Notes: a model not told the origin generated them from the letters alone. 64,000 bases of DNA from Clostridia bacterium (GCA_910574475.1 CAJTAT010000001.1:558001-622000); one strand, 5' to 3'. Numbered from the stretch's first letter, positions 25,824 through 35,634 are shown. Numbers and translations are program-made.

Positions 25824-26852
25824 TTACTGGAAACTCACCAATTGGTTCCAGCCATCAATGATAAACTGATCGGTAGTTCGATTTACAGATCCAAAAGTAA
25901 TAAATTCGTCTCTCGTCATCCCTTCCTCTTCGTAAGCCTTCCGAAATTCTTTCATTGTCATCAGGCGTGCAATCACATCCTTGTCCACGGGAATCTGAAT
26001 TCTTTCCTCACAGGGCTGATCCGGGGCAATTATTTTCACAATCTTTGGCGCCAGTGAAAAGATCATTCGGGCTCCGGCAAGCTCCGTGATCTGATTTGTA
26101 CCGCGAAGGCCCGCAGGCATCAGGAAGGTATCGTAGCCACGCTCGCCAAAAATTTGATATGCCTTTTTCAAGCAGGCAATTCCTGCCTGGACAATGTCTC
26201 CCTCTTCCACTTGAGCCTGGTTGTCATGTACCACATCCCTCAGATAATCATCCAGACGGCCGGCCATTAGAACTGCGATGCTAAGTCCAGGTCGGATACC
26301 ATTCTTTACAGCCCTTTCCTTTCCACGCTTCGCGGCAGCACCCACAGCAAGCACCTGAGGAACCGTAAAACTTACAGTCGCCGCAACATTCATTCCCAAA
26401 GCTGCACATTCTTCGTAGACCGTAATTCCTGCGTTGGTTGCCGGAATCTTCACCACAATATTAGGCGCCCAGGAGGCAATCTCCTTTGCCTGCTTCATCA
26501 TATAATCCACATCCCCCGTCTTAGATGGGTTCACCTGTGCACACACATACCCTTTTCCAATCTCTCCCCGATCGTAAATTGGCCGAATCTCCTCCGCATA
26601 AAAACAAGCCACCAGCTTCGTAAGCTCACATGCCTTCTCTTCACCGCTTAAATCCTTCGGAAGATGGCTAAGCCTCTCTTCCCAAAAGGCTCTGTCCCCT
26701 CGAAGAGATGCATTAACCAGGAAGGGGTTTGTCGTTATTCCAACTGCCCCGTTTAAAAATGCTTCCTGCTGTTCTCCACGCAGGGCTGAATCATGCCATC
26801 CTATGGTATCCGTCTCATTACAAAACCATTTAATATACTTGTTTTCTTCCAT
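25824..26852 (-). CDS. Transaldolase-family protein, copy 1 (end of block 2 operon)
   Basis: About 342 residues from the ATG at 26852, chosen because GGAGG lies ten bases upstream; the longer frame to 26969 would overlap the amidohydrolase gene. Family features are AVGITTNPFL (about 33-42), the Schiff-base lysine in VVKIPATNAG, AATVSFTVPQ and AGRLDDYLRD. Transaldolases move a dihydroxyacetone unit between sugars. No sugar kinase is present nearby, so the donor may be a non-phosphorylated keto sugar or keto acid with glyceraldehyde 3-phosphate as acceptor, as in transaldolase-type sulfoglycolysis. A second, divergent copy lies at 32594 in the same operon. Confidence 0.85.
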   Translation of the reverse strand: MEENKYIKWFCNETDTIGWHDSALRGEQQEAFLNGAVGITTNPFLVNASLRGDRAFWEERLSHLPKDLSGEEKACELTKLVACFYAEEIRPIYDRGEIGKGYVCAQVNPSKTGDVDYMMKQAKEIASWAPNIVVKIPATNAGITVYEECAALGMNVAATVSFTVPQVLAVGAAAKRGKERAVKNGIRPGLSIAVLMAGRLDDYLRDVVHDNQAQVEEGDIVQAGIACLKKAYQIFGERGYDTFLMPAGLRGTNQITELAGARMIFSLAPKIVKIIAPDQPCEERIQIPVDKDVIARLMTMKEFRKAYEEEGMTRDEFITFGSVNRTTDQFIIDGWNQLVSFQ

Positions 26853-26889
26853 CTCTTTTCTTCCTCCATTTTTTCTCATACACTGCAAG

Positions 26890-27792
26890 TCAAAAATATA
26901 CATCCCGCGCGTTTTGGTATAAGATAGCTGACAGCTCTTCTTCCTTGATCCCAGGAATCTCAAAAACATATTTCAGTAAATCCTGATAGGATTCATGACA
27001 AAGGACCGAAGGAGCATCCGTCCCCCAGATCAGCTTATCATAACCCACAATCTCCTTTGCAATCCCTATATAATACTGTGCTGTATGAAAGGGCCAACGC
27101 TCCGGCATCAAGTTAAATGGTACTGCCGCCAAGTCAAGCCAGACATTTGGAAGTGTCAGGATCTCCAATGCCTGCTTCAGAGCCTCCTCATCCTGTTTGT
27201 GGCATGCCAGTAAATGACATATAACAATTTTCATCTCTGGGTATTTCTGTGCAATATTCCTCACAGCTTCTGGTTGAAAACTGCTCATTCCCGGGCTACC
27301 CATATCCAGCACCAGCGTATGTCCAGCAGAAGCTGTTTTCCCAATCCAGGGCTCTAAGCCTATATCCAATGGATAATCTTTGTGGTATCCCATCAGTCCG
27401 CCACCTGTACTACTCTCAAATTTCAAAATGCGAAATCCAAGCTCCCCAAAAAGTCGCTGATAAAGCTCATCTGCTCGCCTACAGAATGGATCGAAAGTCG
27501 CTGCCCCCACCAACCTGTCTGGGTATTGGCTCACCACTTCAGCGGTGTACTCATTTTGAAATCCATAATAACTTCCCTGTAAAAGCACCGCCCGCTCTAT
27601 CTGATTTTTATCCATGAGGCGAATCAAGCTTTCTCCTGTAAACTCTCTATCCCCGTACCCTTCTGGGATCATAGCGTCCACATCTCCATTGGACCATCTC
27701 GCCAGGCCTTTCCCTATGGCCCGCAGTTCTCCCCGTGCCGCAAACCCCTTTAGAGTCTCAAACACATGGGCATGACCGTCTATAATTTTCAT
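26890..27792 (-). CDS. Amidohydrolase_2-family metal-dependent hydrolase
   Basis: About 300 residues from the ATG at 27792 (AGGAGG upstream); the longer frame to 27834 has no ribosome binding site. It starts MKIIDGHAHVFE with the HxH metal motif, has ICHLLACH in the middle and WGTDAPSV near the C-terminus, matching the TIM-barrel amidohydrolase_2 group. Members are lactonases (for example of sugar lactones) or decarboxylases. In an operon with two alcohol dehydrogenase-type enzymes, a lactone made by sugar oxidation is a plausible substrate. Spacing to the following transaldolase gene is 37 nt. Confidence 0.8.
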   Translation of the reverse strand: MKIIDGHAHVFETLKGFAARGELRAIGKGLARWSNGDVDAMIPEGYGDREFTGESLIRLMDKNQIERAVLLQGSYYGFQNEYTAEVVSQYPDRLVGAATFDPFCRRADELYQRLFGELGFRILKFESSTGGGLMGYHKDYPLDIGLEPWIGKTASAGHTLVLDMGSPGMSSFQPEAVRNIAQKYPEMKIVICHLLACHKQDEEALKQALEILTLPNVWLDLAAVPFNLMPERWPFHTAQYYIGIAKEIVGYDKLIWGTDAPSVLCHESYQDLLKYVFEIPGIKEEELSAILYQNARDVYF

Positions 27793-27842
27793 AGGTCCTC
27801 CTATTAAAGTTCCGCTCCGGCCCTTCCAGTACACGGGGTAAT

Positions 27843-27886
27843 AGAACGAATTTCCAGCCGCATTTCATGTGTCTGGAAATTGTTCT
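27843..27886. other. Intercistronic stem-loop upstream of the amidohydrolase gene
   Basis: AGAACGAATTTCCAG (27843-27857) pairs with CTGGAAATTGTTCT (27873-27886): 14 pairs with one bulge. Leftward it is not followed by a U-run. It separates the importer genes from the enzyme genes and may protect or process the mRNA. Confidence 0.5.
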
Positions 27887-27909
27887 GTGCACTGTTCGGG
27901 CCTTCGCTG

Positions 27910-28917
27910 TTAGTTCACTGCTTTCGACCTTACTCTGCTCCTCTTTAATCCACTGTTACGGTAACGCACATACGCATCCAACGCAACTGCAGCAATAATG
28001 ACAATTCCCTTTACGACTCCATGGTAGGAGCTTGGTATCCCCATCAGCCGAAGCGCATTACTGATAATTCCCACCAGCAGTGCTCCCCAGATGGCGCCCT
28101 GAATATTTCCTTCTCCACCCATCAGGGAAACGCCACCCAATACAATTGCTGTCAGTACATCATTCTCGTATCCCTGTGCAGCCTTGGCAATGGCCTGACG
28201 GTTCATACTGGCCAACACAATGCCAGCCAACGCTGCTGTAAAGCTTGAAGCAATATAGGCAATAATTTTTACTCGATTACTATGTATACCAGATAAGTCA
28301 CTGGCCTGCGTGTTTCCGCCGACTGCAAAGATATGCCTTCCATAAACAGTGCGGTTCAAAATTATATAACTGATAATAGTTGCAATCAGCATAATATAGA
28401 TAGAAAACGGCACACCCAGCAGTCTGCCTCCTCCCAGGAAAATAAATCCTTCTGGCTCCATGATGCTGATTACCTTATTGTTTGTGATCAACTGTGCAAT
28501 ACCATATACAATGTTTTGAGATGCCAGTGTTACCAGAAATGCCGGCACTCCGAACCTTGCCACAATGATCCCGTGCAACAGCCCAACTAAAATACCGAAT
28601 CCCAATCCTAACAGTACGCCAATAAGGGCGCTGCTCCCTGTATTTCCGTTATTTACAATATATTTTACACAGACAGCGCCACTGGCCGCCGCTACAGCTC
28701 CCACCGACAAATCGATGCCGCCCAACAAAATGGTAAAAATCGTTCCGCAGACCATTACTCCATAGATGGAGATAGACAACAAAATACTTTTAAAATTAGC
28801 TCCTGTCAGAAAGACCCCCGGCTGAAGGACAGTAAGCACAATGATGATAGCCAGGATAATCCAAAGCTTCTGGGAGCGCATCAATAGCCCCCGGATATCC
28901 GTATTCTTTTTCATCAT
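27910..28917 (-). CDS. RbsC-type ABC permease (block 2, second)
   Basis: 335 residues, hydrophobic with about 8-10 predicted helices. It has the coupling-loop motif AIVLGGVSLMGGEGNIQGAIWGA near the C-terminus. Its start overlaps the stop of the ATPase gene by 4 nt. It is one of two permeases of the block 2 importer, here placed after the ATPase gene. Confidence 0.93.
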   Translation of the reverse strand: MMKKNTDIRGLLMRSQKLWIILAIIIVLTVLQPGVFLTGANFKSILLSISIYGVMVCGTIFTILLGGIDLSVGAVAAASGAVCVKYIVNNGNTGSSALIGVLLGLGFGILVGLLHGIIVARFGVPAFLVTLASQNIVYGIAQLITNNKVISIMEPEGFIFLGGGRLLGVPFSIYIMLIATIISYIILNRTVYGRHIFAVGGNTQASDLSGIHSNRVKIIAYIASSFTAALAGIVLASMNRQAIAKAAQGYENDVLTAIVLGGVSLMGGEGNIQGAIWGALLVGIISNALRLMGIPSSYHGVVKGIVIIAAVALDAYVRYRNSGLKRSRVRSKAVN

Positions 28918-30419
28918 TTACCTCCCTCCTCAATTCCTGATGCTGCCATTAGGATATCCTCCTGGGTAATCCTTCCGCTGGCAAACTCCTTAAAAATTGT
29001 TCCCTTCCGCATAACTAATATTCTGTGGGATACACGCAGCAATTCCTGAAGATCGGAGGATACTACAATCACGCTCGTCCCCTGCTTCGCCAGATTATCC
29101 AGAAGCTTGTATACCTCATCCTTGGCGCCGATATCAATTCCCGCTGTGGGTTCATCCACAATCAGAACTTTCAGATCTCTGCTCAGCCATTTGCCAAGCA
29201 CTGCTTTTTGCTGATTTCCTCCAGAAAGATTTCCCACAGGTATCTGTGGGTTTCCCGGACGGATATCAAGGCTTTCCACCATCTGTATACCCAGTTGCTT
29301 TTCATCCCGGCCTTTTACAAATCCTTTTTGTGCCAGGCTGTCATAATTTGTCAGAGCCACATTTTTTTCAATGGCAAGAAGAGGAATAAACCCCTGATTC
29401 CTTCTATCTTCTGGCACCAGGCCAAAGCCCAGTCCAATCATATCGCTTACTTTGCCTAAAACCTTCTTTCCCTTAAAATAAATCTCTCCAGAATCATAAG
29501 TGTCCGCCCCAAAGATACACCGCATGACTTCCGTTCTCCCGGCTCCCATGAGGCCGCCAAAGCCTAAGATTTCACCTCTATGTAGTTCAAAACTCACATT
29601 TTGGAATACGCCCTTCCTGGTCAGCTCCTTTACTTTCAGCACTGTTTCCTGCTTGGAATGGCAGAGTTGGTTGGAGGCTGTCGCCTCGCTCAGTTCCTTT
29701 CCAATCATCAAGCGTATTACTTCTGTGGGATTAATTTGCTCCTTTGTAAGAACAGCTTCCTTTGTCCCGTCCCGAAGAACCGTAAGCCGATCGGAAAGAC
29801 GATATACCTCTTCTAAGCGATGTGAAATATATATAATACTTACACCTTTTTCCCTCAACTGTTGGATGATTTCAAACAAACTCTCCGATTCCCTGGCGCT
29901 CAATGAGGCTGTAGGCTCATCCATAATAATAACCTGCGACTCTTCACTTAGAGCTTTTAGAATTTCTACTGTCTGGCGCTGGGCAATCGTAAGGGTCTCT
30001 ACTGGAGCATCTGCATCAATGTGAAATCCATAGAGATCGATTAGTTTCTGAACCTCTTCTTTCATCTTCCTGCGCTTCAAAAAACCGACCTTGCTGTCTT
30101 CTTTTCCCAGCATTACATTCTGTGCTACCGTCAAAGTAGAGATCAGGCTCAATTCCTGATAAATGACGCTGATCCCACATTTTGCTGCATCACTCCTGCT
30201 ATTGATTTCTTTGCGTTCCCCATTGATGTATATTTCCCCGTTGTCTTTGGGATAAATACCGGTAAGGATTTTGATCAAGGTAGATTTTCCTGCCCCATTT
30301 TCCCCCATAAGTGCGTGAACTTCGCCTTTTCTCACTTCAAAATTCACTTTTTTCAGCACCTGGACGCCGTTGAAGGTTTTCACAATGTCCCGCATCTCTA
30401 AAATAGGGATCTGTTCCAT
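28914..30419 (-). CDS. RbsA/MglA-type sugar ABC importer ATPase (block 2)
   Basis: 501 residues with tandem ABC domains. The first has GENGAGKST and VIIMDEPTAS. The second has a degenerate GLMGAGRTE loop, LSGGNQQK signature and VLIVDEPTAG. This is the CUT2 carbohydrate importer layout. It overlaps both flanking permease genes (by 1 and 4 nt), so the transporter is tightly co-translated. Confidence 0.95.
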   Translation of the reverse strand: MEQIPILEMRDIVKTFNGVQVLKKVNFEVRKGEVHALMGENGAGKSTLIKILTGIYPKDNGEIYINGERKEINSRSDAAKCGISVIYQELSLISTLTVAQNVMLGKEDSKVGFLKRRKMKEEVQKLIDLYGFHIDADAPVETLTIAQRQTVEILKALSEESQVIIMDEPTASLSARESESLFEIIQQLREKGVSIIYISHRLEEVYRLSDRLTVLRDGTKEAVLTKEQINPTEVIRLMIGKELSEATASNQLCHSKQETVLKVKELTRKGVFQNVSFELHRGEILGFGGLMGAGRTEVMRCIFGADTYDSGEIYFKGKKVLGKVSDMIGLGFGLVPEDRRNQGFIPLLAIEKNVALTNYDSLAQKGFVKGRDEKQLGIQMVESLDIRPGNPQIPVGNLSGGNQQKAVLGKWLSRDLKVLIVDEPTAGIDIGAKDEVYKLLDNLAKQGTSVIVVSSDLQELLRVSHRILVMRKGTIFKEFASGRITQEDILMAASGIEEGGK

Positions 30420-31423
30420 TACACTTCACCTCCCACCAGTCTTTCTTCATCCTGCCTCGCTTTTTCCATAATCTGTCTCTGCTGGTGCTGATCGTAAACT
30501 GAGTCGAAGATAACCATCAGAACAATGACAACACCTTTCACAATGAGCTGTGTAGCTGTAGGAACATTGTACTTATAGATTCCATTTTGCAACACTGCCA
30601 TAAATATGGCGCCAATTACGCTGCCCATCACGTCTCCCCGACCGCCGCTCAGGGCGCAGCCCCCGATAACCGCAGCGGAAATAGCATCAAACTCGAATCC
30701 TGTTCCTGTATCTGTCGTCACACTTCCTACACGTCCCATGGTAAACAGTGCCCCAATACCGCATAAGAAACCTGTAATTGCAAACACAGCTACCTTCACC
30801 CTCGCCGTATTGATTCCAGAGAGATCGGCAGACTTTCTATTTGCCCCTGTGGCATAAATATAAACTCCCGGCTTCGTACATTTTAAAAAGAGCTGTCCCA
30901 ATATGGCCAATAGGATGAAAGCAATCGTTACAAGGTAAACCCCATTGATGCTGCCTCCCCAAACCAAAATCCCTCTGTCTTTAATTACTTTATTAACAAT
31001 TGATCCGTCTTCTTTAATAGCTGTAATCAACATCAACGCCCGAAAAATAAACTGTGTAGATAAAGTTGCAATAAAATCAGGCAGCCTGAAATGCGCTACC
31101 AGTATACCATTCAGAAGCCCTACCAGTGTTCCGATTAAAAGCGCGATCACAATAATCGCTGGCGACGGCAATTGATAATAATACAAAAGTCGCGCACAAA
31201 TCATGGCAGAAATTCCCAAGTTCGCGCCAGTGGATAAATCAATCCCGCCTGTTATAATTACCATCGTCGCCCCGATGGCAATAATCCCTATCACAGAACA
31301 TTCCCTCAGGATATTCAGTAAATTTGCCCCACTAAAGAAATTATCGGTGGTAAATCCAAACACGATTAGCAAGATCAACAGCAGGCCAATAGAAATCAAT
31401 CTCCGAACATTTTCCTGTCGCAT
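30419..31423 (-). CDS. RbsC-type ABC permease (block 2, first)
   Basis: 334 residues with multiple membrane helices and AAVIGGCALSGGRGDVMGSVIGA, the conserved loop of RbsC-type permeases. The C-terminal tail (DQHQQRQIMEKARQDEERL) is unusually charged and cytoplasmic. It follows the binding-protein gene, from which a G/C-rich hairpin separates it. Confidence 0.93.
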   Translation of the reverse strand: MRQENVRRLISIGLLLILLIVFGFTTDNFFSGANLLNILRECSVIGIIAIGATMVIITGGIDLSTGANLGISAMICARLLYYYQLPSPAIIVIALLIGTLVGLLNGILVAHFRLPDFIATLSTQFIFRALMLITAIKEDGSIVNKVIKDRGILVWGGSINGVYLVTIAFILLAILGQLFLKCTKPGVYIYATGANRKSADLSGINTARVKVAVFAITGFLCGIGALFTMGRVGSVTTDTGTGFEFDAISAAVIGGCALSGGRGDVMGSVIGAIFMAVLQNGIYKYNVPTATQLIVKGVVIVLMVIFDSVYDQHQQRQIMEKARQDEERLVGGEV

Positions 31424-31460
31424 AACCGTTCCCTTTCCCTTGTGATAAACACTTTAACAG

Positions 31461-31493
31461 AAAAGGGGGGCTGTTCTCAGCTCCCCCTGCATC
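31461..31493 (-). terminator. Attenuator-like hairpin after the binding-protein gene
   Basis: Read leftward, GGGGGAGCTGAGAACAGCCC and following C residues form a stem (31465-31487) followed by TTTTCTG. Partial terminators after the binding protein gene are common in importer operons and leave more binding protein than permease. Confidence 0.6.
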
Positions 31494-31499
31494 TTCCTA

Positions 31500-32546
31500 C
31501 TACCAGCGCATATCGTCCGTAATATCAGAAACATTCTCAGAAGTAACAACAATCGGAGCTATTTTTACGACAGGTGTAGAAGCATTGCTTCTTACACCGG
31601 CAGCAATATGATACATTGCCATACGCGCACAGGTCGCTCCCTGCTCCTGGCAGTTCGTATAAATGGTACCAGTACACAGCCCCTGCTCGATATACTCAAG
31701 CATCTTTGTCTCGCCGTCCATGCCCCAAATCTGAATATCGTCCAGCCGGCCGACAGCTTTTGCCGCCTCTGCCGCGCCTTCTGCCATGGCATCATTATGA
31801 CAGAATACAGCATCAATTTCCGGGTACTTGGTCAGAAAATCGGCCATAACTGTATAGGCCTCCTCAGTCAGCCATTCACCTGTCTGCTCGTCCAAAATCT
31901 CAATATCCGGGTAGGCTTCCAGTGCATCCTTAAATCCTCTGGATGAATTCTCACCCTTAGTCGCTCCCGGTGACGCCTGAATAATCACAACATTTCCCTT
32001 TCCCCCAAGAGATTCCGCAATAGACTGTGCAACCTGTGCTCCACCCTCATAATCAACCATTGCTACCAGCGAGGAGTGAGGAGTATCTGCATCCAGGTTT
32101 ACAGTAATCACTGGGATCCCTGCAGCCTCTGCTTTCTGTACAGAAGCTGCCAAACCGGCAGAATCCACACTCTGAAGGATAATTGCATCATAAGATTGGT
32201 TGATTAAATCATCTATAATCTGAACCTCTGTATCTACAGAAGCTTCCCCGTCAAACACATTAAAGGTTACTGTCGAATAATTTGCGAACTCCGCTTTCAT
32301 ACCCTCTGCCCACGCAGATCCAACAGAATCTCCTATCGTGTAAGGAATAAATGCAATCTTAACATCTTCCTCATAGGGATTCTTGGTTGTAGCAGGCGCA
32401 GCTTCCTCTGCTTCTGCCTTATCCCCTGTTTCTGATGAGCTCTCCATTGCAGCTTCGCTGTCCGTCTTTACGTTTCCACAACCACCCAATACCGTCAACG
32501 CCATGCATGCTACTGCCAATACCCCAGCAAGTAATTTCCTTTTCAT
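31500..32546 (-). CDS. Sugar-binding lipoprotein of an RbsB-type ABC importer (block 2)
   Basis: About 348 residues from the ATG at 32546 (AAAAGGAGG upstream); the extension to 32648 overlaps the transaldolase gene and lacks a signal peptide. The signal peptide ends in lipobox VLGGC (Cys at about 23), followed by an acidic linker. The mature part is a type I periplasmic-binding fold (DAIILQSVDSAGLAASVQKA, GIPVITVNLDADTP, DAVFCHNDAMAEGAAEA). It delivers substrate to the 27910-31423 transporter. Its ligand is unknown. The sequence differs clearly from the block 1 binding protein, so the two importers probably take different compounds. Confidence 0.92.
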   Translation of the reverse strand: MKRKLLAGVLAVACMALTVLGGCGNVKTDSEAAMESSSETGDKAEAEEAAPATTKNPYEEDVKIAFIPYTIGDSVGSAWAEGMKAEFANYSTVTFNVFDGEASVDTEVQIIDDLINQSYDAIILQSVDSAGLAASVQKAEAAGIPVITVNLDADTPHSSLVAMVDYEGGAQVAQSIAESLGGKGNVVIIQASPGATKGENSSRGFKDALEAYPDIEILDEQTGEWLTEEAYTVMADFLTKYPEIDAVFCHNDAMAEGAAEAAKAVGRLDDIQIWGMDGETKMLEYIEQGLCTGTIYTNCQEQGATCARMAMYHIAAGVRSNASTPVVKIAPIVVTSENVSDITDDMRW

Positions 32547-32593
32547 ACCTTTCCTCCTTTTACGTTTTTTACTTGTATTTTTTGTTCTATATA

Positions 32594-33649
32594 TTATATC
32601 CATCTGGCGGATATCTTTGTGGAACCATAAGTCTCCAGCGGCGACCATCCAGTCTCCATAAACTGAGACAATAGTTTCTGCATCACGCCAAATGTAATAT
32701 ATTCCTCCGGCTTCAACCCACCTGACTCATAGGCACGTACAAATTCCGGGATTCTCAATAGTTTCTCCAAAATCTCTGGTTCTACGGGCTGATCAATTCT
32801 CACTTCCCTCTCAGGATCCGCCTCAAGCACCATTTCCTGCACCCTCGTCGTAATACTAAATGTTACATCAGCTCCTGCCAGCTCTGCCAGATGATAGTGA
32901 CCTCTTAAGCCTGCCGGCATAATCCTTGCCGCATAGCCCTTTTCCTTAAAAATCTGATAGGACCTCTTCGCAATTGCCACTCCGGCCATAGTGATGACAT
33001 CCTCACCATATCCCAGCTTCATATCCATCGCCACATCTCTGAGATAATCGTCTATTCTTCCCACCTGCTGAACAGCAAAACAGGGAGCTGGTTTTACGCC
33101 GTTCTCCTTCGCCTTCTTAAGCCCTCTCTCATAGGCCTCAGCTACAGAAATGGCCTGAGACACAGACACATTTAACGTGGCGCAAATGGGAATTCCCTCA
33201 GCCGCAATCTGCTCCATTACCTCTATGCCAGAGCGGGTGGATGGCAGCTTCACGGCCACATTTGGTCTCCAGCTATGGACGCGCCGGGCCTGTTCTAACA
33301 TTCCCTGGTAATCACCTGCACGACCTGGATTCAACTGTCCCAGGGCATAACCGTCCTTTCCATCGGACGTTTCATATATAGTGCGCACTTGATCCGCCGC
33401 ATACCCGGCTACCAGTTCCAGAAGAGCCTCTGCCCGTTCTTCAAAGTCCAAATCCTGCGAGATTTTCTCCACCTTCTCCTGCCAAAATTCTGGCTGCATA
33501 CGGAAAGTGCGGTAAGTTAATACCGGATTAGTCGTAATTCCCTTTGCCCCTCGCTTCAAAGCCAACTCAATCTCATCTGGATTGCCAGAATCATGCCACC
33601 ATTTTGTGGGAGTTTCCTTTGCAAGCCAGTCGAAATATGTATCACCCAT
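32594..33649 (-). CDS. Transaldolase-family protein, copy 2
   Basis: About 351 residues from the ATG at 33649, ten bases after GGAGG; an upstream TTG at 33658 would leave almost no spacing. Landmarks are GAKGITTNPVL (about 31-41), the catalytic lysine in AVKLPSTRSG, ATLNVSVSQA and VGRIDDYLRD. It is clearly homologous to the copy at 25824 but divergent, so the two may act on different keto sugars or form a hetero-oligomer. The product of a three-carbon-leaving cleavage of a keto-uronate would be tartronate semialdehyde, which the hydroxyacid dehydrogenase encoded next door could reduce. That link is inference. Confidence 0.85.
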   Translation of the reverse strand: MGDTYFDWLAKETPTKWWHDSGNPDEIELALKRGAKGITTNPVLTYRTFRMQPEFWQEKVEKISQDLDFEERAEALLELVAGYAADQVRTIYETSDGKDGYALGQLNPGRAGDYQGMLEQARRVHSWRPNVAVKLPSTRSGIEVMEQIAAEGIPICATLNVSVSQAISVAEAYERGLKKAKENGVKPAPCFAVQQVGRIDDYLRDVAMDMKLGYGEDVITMAGVAIAKRSYQIFKEKGYAARIMPAGLRGHYHLAELAGADVTFSITTRVQEMVLEADPEREVRIDQPVEPEILEKLLRIPEFVRAYESGGLKPEEYITFGVMQKLLSQFMETGWSPLETYGSTKISARWI

Positions 33650-33680
33650 TAGAATCAATCCTCCTTTCCTGCTGATATCC

Positions 33681-34646
33681 CTATTTATTCACCACATTAA
33701 CAGGCTCCCCTTTAAGCCATGCTTTAATATTCTCTACTGTTATATCCATAATACGCTGCCGGGACGCCTGGGCTGCCCAGGAAATATGAGGAGTAATCAG
33801 ACAATTTTTCGCTTTTAGAAGTGGATTATCCCCTTTAATTGGCTCTGTCGATACTACATCCAGGCCGGCTGCATATATTTTCCCACTGTTTAGTGCGTCT
33901 GCCAGATCCTGCTCTACCACCAACTGTCCACGACTGTTGTTTATAAGGATCACACCATCCTTCATCTTGGCAATCGTATCCTTGTTGATCATCCCCTCTG
34001 TCTCCGGGAATAGAGGACAATGCAGGAAAATCACATCACTCTGATTTAGAAGGGTATCCAGTTCCACATATTCTGCCACCTGTCTGCCTGTCTCGCTCTG
34101 GAAGGAATCATAGGCCAGCACCTTCATATTCAGAGAATTCAGAATTTTTGCCGTTGCCTGCCCAATCCTTCCCAGGCCGATTATACCAGCAGTCTTTCCA
34201 TATAACTCAATCATCGGATAATCCCAATAGCACCAGTCAGGATTGCTCTCCCATTTTCCCTCCTTTACCGTCTGGGCATGATAGCCATAATGAGAGCAAA
34301 TCTCCAGCAGCAATCCAACTGCATACTGCCCTACAATCTGAGTCCCATAGGTAGGTACATTTACTACAGGGATTCCTTTCTCCCTGGCATATCCATAATC
34401 CACCACGTTATACCCGGTAGCCAACACCGCAATCAGTTTCACATTGGAGCACTTATCAAGAGTGTCTTTCGTAATGGGCGTTTTGTTCACAATCACAACC
34501 TCTGCGTCACCGATACGCTCTGCAATCAGTGGATCGTCCACATATGAAGTGCGGTCATGTACCGTGACCTCCCCCAATTTCTCCAGGGGAGCCCAACTCA
34601 AATCTCCAGGATTTTCTGTATAGCCATCCAGAACTATAATTTTCAT
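33681..34646 (-). CDS. D-2-hydroxyacid dehydrogenase (glycerate dehydrogenase-like)
   Basis: 321 residues of the D-isomer specific 2-hydroxyacid dehydrogenase family. The NAD motif GIIGLGRIGQ (about 149-158), NNSRGQLV with the catalytic Arg, E in STEPI and H in TPHISWAAQ are all present. The closest feel is HprA/glycerate dehydrogenase, which interconverts hydroxypyruvate and D-glycerate. In this operon it probably reduces a three-carbon oxo acid released by a transaldolase. The gene lies 31 nt before the transaldolase start. Confidence 0.88.
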   Translation of the reverse strand: MKIIVLDGYTENPGDLSWAPLEKLGEVTVHDRTSYVDDPLIAERIGDAEVVIVNKTPITKDTLDKCSNVKLIAVLATGYNVVDYGYAREKGIPVVNVPTYGTQIVGQYAVGLLLEICSHYGYHAQTVKEGKWESNPDWCYWDYPMIELYGKTAGIIGLGRIGQATAKILNSLNMKVLAYDSFQSETGRQVAEYVELDTLLNQSDVIFLHCPLFPETEGMINKDTIAKMKDGVILINNSRGQLVVEQDLADALNSGKIYAAGLDVVSTEPIKGDNPLLKAKNCLITPHISWAAQASRQRIMDITVENIKAWLKGEPVNVVNK

Positions 34647-34663
34647 ATATGAATACCTCCTAC

Positions 34664-35560
34664 TCAGTCTTCCAAAAGCGCCCAGGCACGATTTATCACA
34701 CGCTTCGTATTTGCCAAAACCACATCTGCATCCTCATCCTCCCAAGGCGTTACCTCTAAGGAGAGTACATATGGATCCTCTGCACAGAAAAATCCCTCTT
34801 CTTTTAATACCCGGAAGAAATCCAGAAGCTGCTCTGTATCATTCGCGCTGTGTAGAAATCCAAACCGTGGGTGCTTATCTCCGTAAGCATCCTTGCCCTG
34901 TTCCACCACCGCATTTCCAATATGCAGATGTGTAATGTACGGCCGCAGTGTGCGTATTACAAATTTGGATGTTTCATAAGTTGTTGGAAAATGAGACAAA
35001 TCCACCAGCAGTCCAAAGTTACTGTGGGTCGTGCGCATATCCGCGGCAAATTTTGCCGCATAGGGGGCCGGGCCAATCAGTGCTGCTTTATCCATATCAA
35101 AATCAAACACTTCCAGCTCTACTCTCATATTTTTAGAAGCCGCATAAGTGCAGACGTTCCGCGTTGTTTTTAAAAGCTGCTCATATGCTTGATCTTTCGT
35201 CTCATTTTGCCATTTTCCTGCCAGAAATGCAATTCCACTTGCTTCCATTTCCTCTGCCTCGTCAATGGCTTCCAGTAAAACCTTTTCTGCTTTTCTGCGT
35301 CCTTCTTCGTCAATGTCGTTAGGGTTTAATCCCGGACCAAGAAGGCTCGGCTGCGCCCCATAACAAACTTTCATATGAGACTGTGACAGGATCTTCTTTG
35401 CTTCTTTCTTCACATTGGGATCAGCAAAATGCCGAATCTCCAGCGCATCAAAAAAATCATCACACGCCAGTTTTTTGATTGAGTCCACCACATCGTATTT
35501 GGGATGACTCATCCATTGAATCGTTCCTACCTGAAAATACTTATGAATTGATTCTCTCAT
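34664..35560 (-). CDS. Sugar phosphate isomerase/epimerase-like TIM-barrel protein
   Basis: About 298 residues from the ATG at 35560, with AAGGAG upstream; the longer frame has no ribosome binding site. It shows ALEIRHFAD, VELEVFDFD, LLVDLSHFP and HLHIGNAV, the Glu, Asp and His metal-site strands of the AP_endonuc_2/xylose isomerase-like superfamily. It is not close to the IolO-like pair in block 1. It probably isomerises the imported sugar or its oxidised form. The exact substrate cannot be read from sequence. Confidence 0.78.
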   Translation of the reverse strand: MRESIHKYFQVGTIQWMSHPKYDVVDSIKKLACDDFFDALEIRHFADPNVKKEAKKILSQSHMKVCYGAQPSLLGPGLNPNDIDEEGRRKAEKVLLEAIDEAEEMEASGIAFLAGKWQNETKDQAYEQLLKTTRNVCTYAASKNMRVELEVFDFDMDKAALIGPAPYAAKFAADMRTTHSNFGLLVDLSHFPTTYETSKFVIRTLRPYITHLHIGNAVVEQGKDAYGDKHPRFGFLHSANDTEQLLDFFRVLKEEGFFCAEDPYVLSLEVTPWEDEDADVVLANTKRVINRAWALLED

Positions 35561-35634
35561 ATCTAATTCTCCTTCCAGAATACATTTTATATCTCTTGCA
35601 GAGCTAAGTGCCCCTTGGTTCACTGAGGGTATCC

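Noticed and set aside
26853..26969. Longer start for transaldolase copy 1
   Set aside because: It would overlap the amidohydrolase gene by 80 bp and is not family-like; the 26852 ATG has GGAGG at normal distance.
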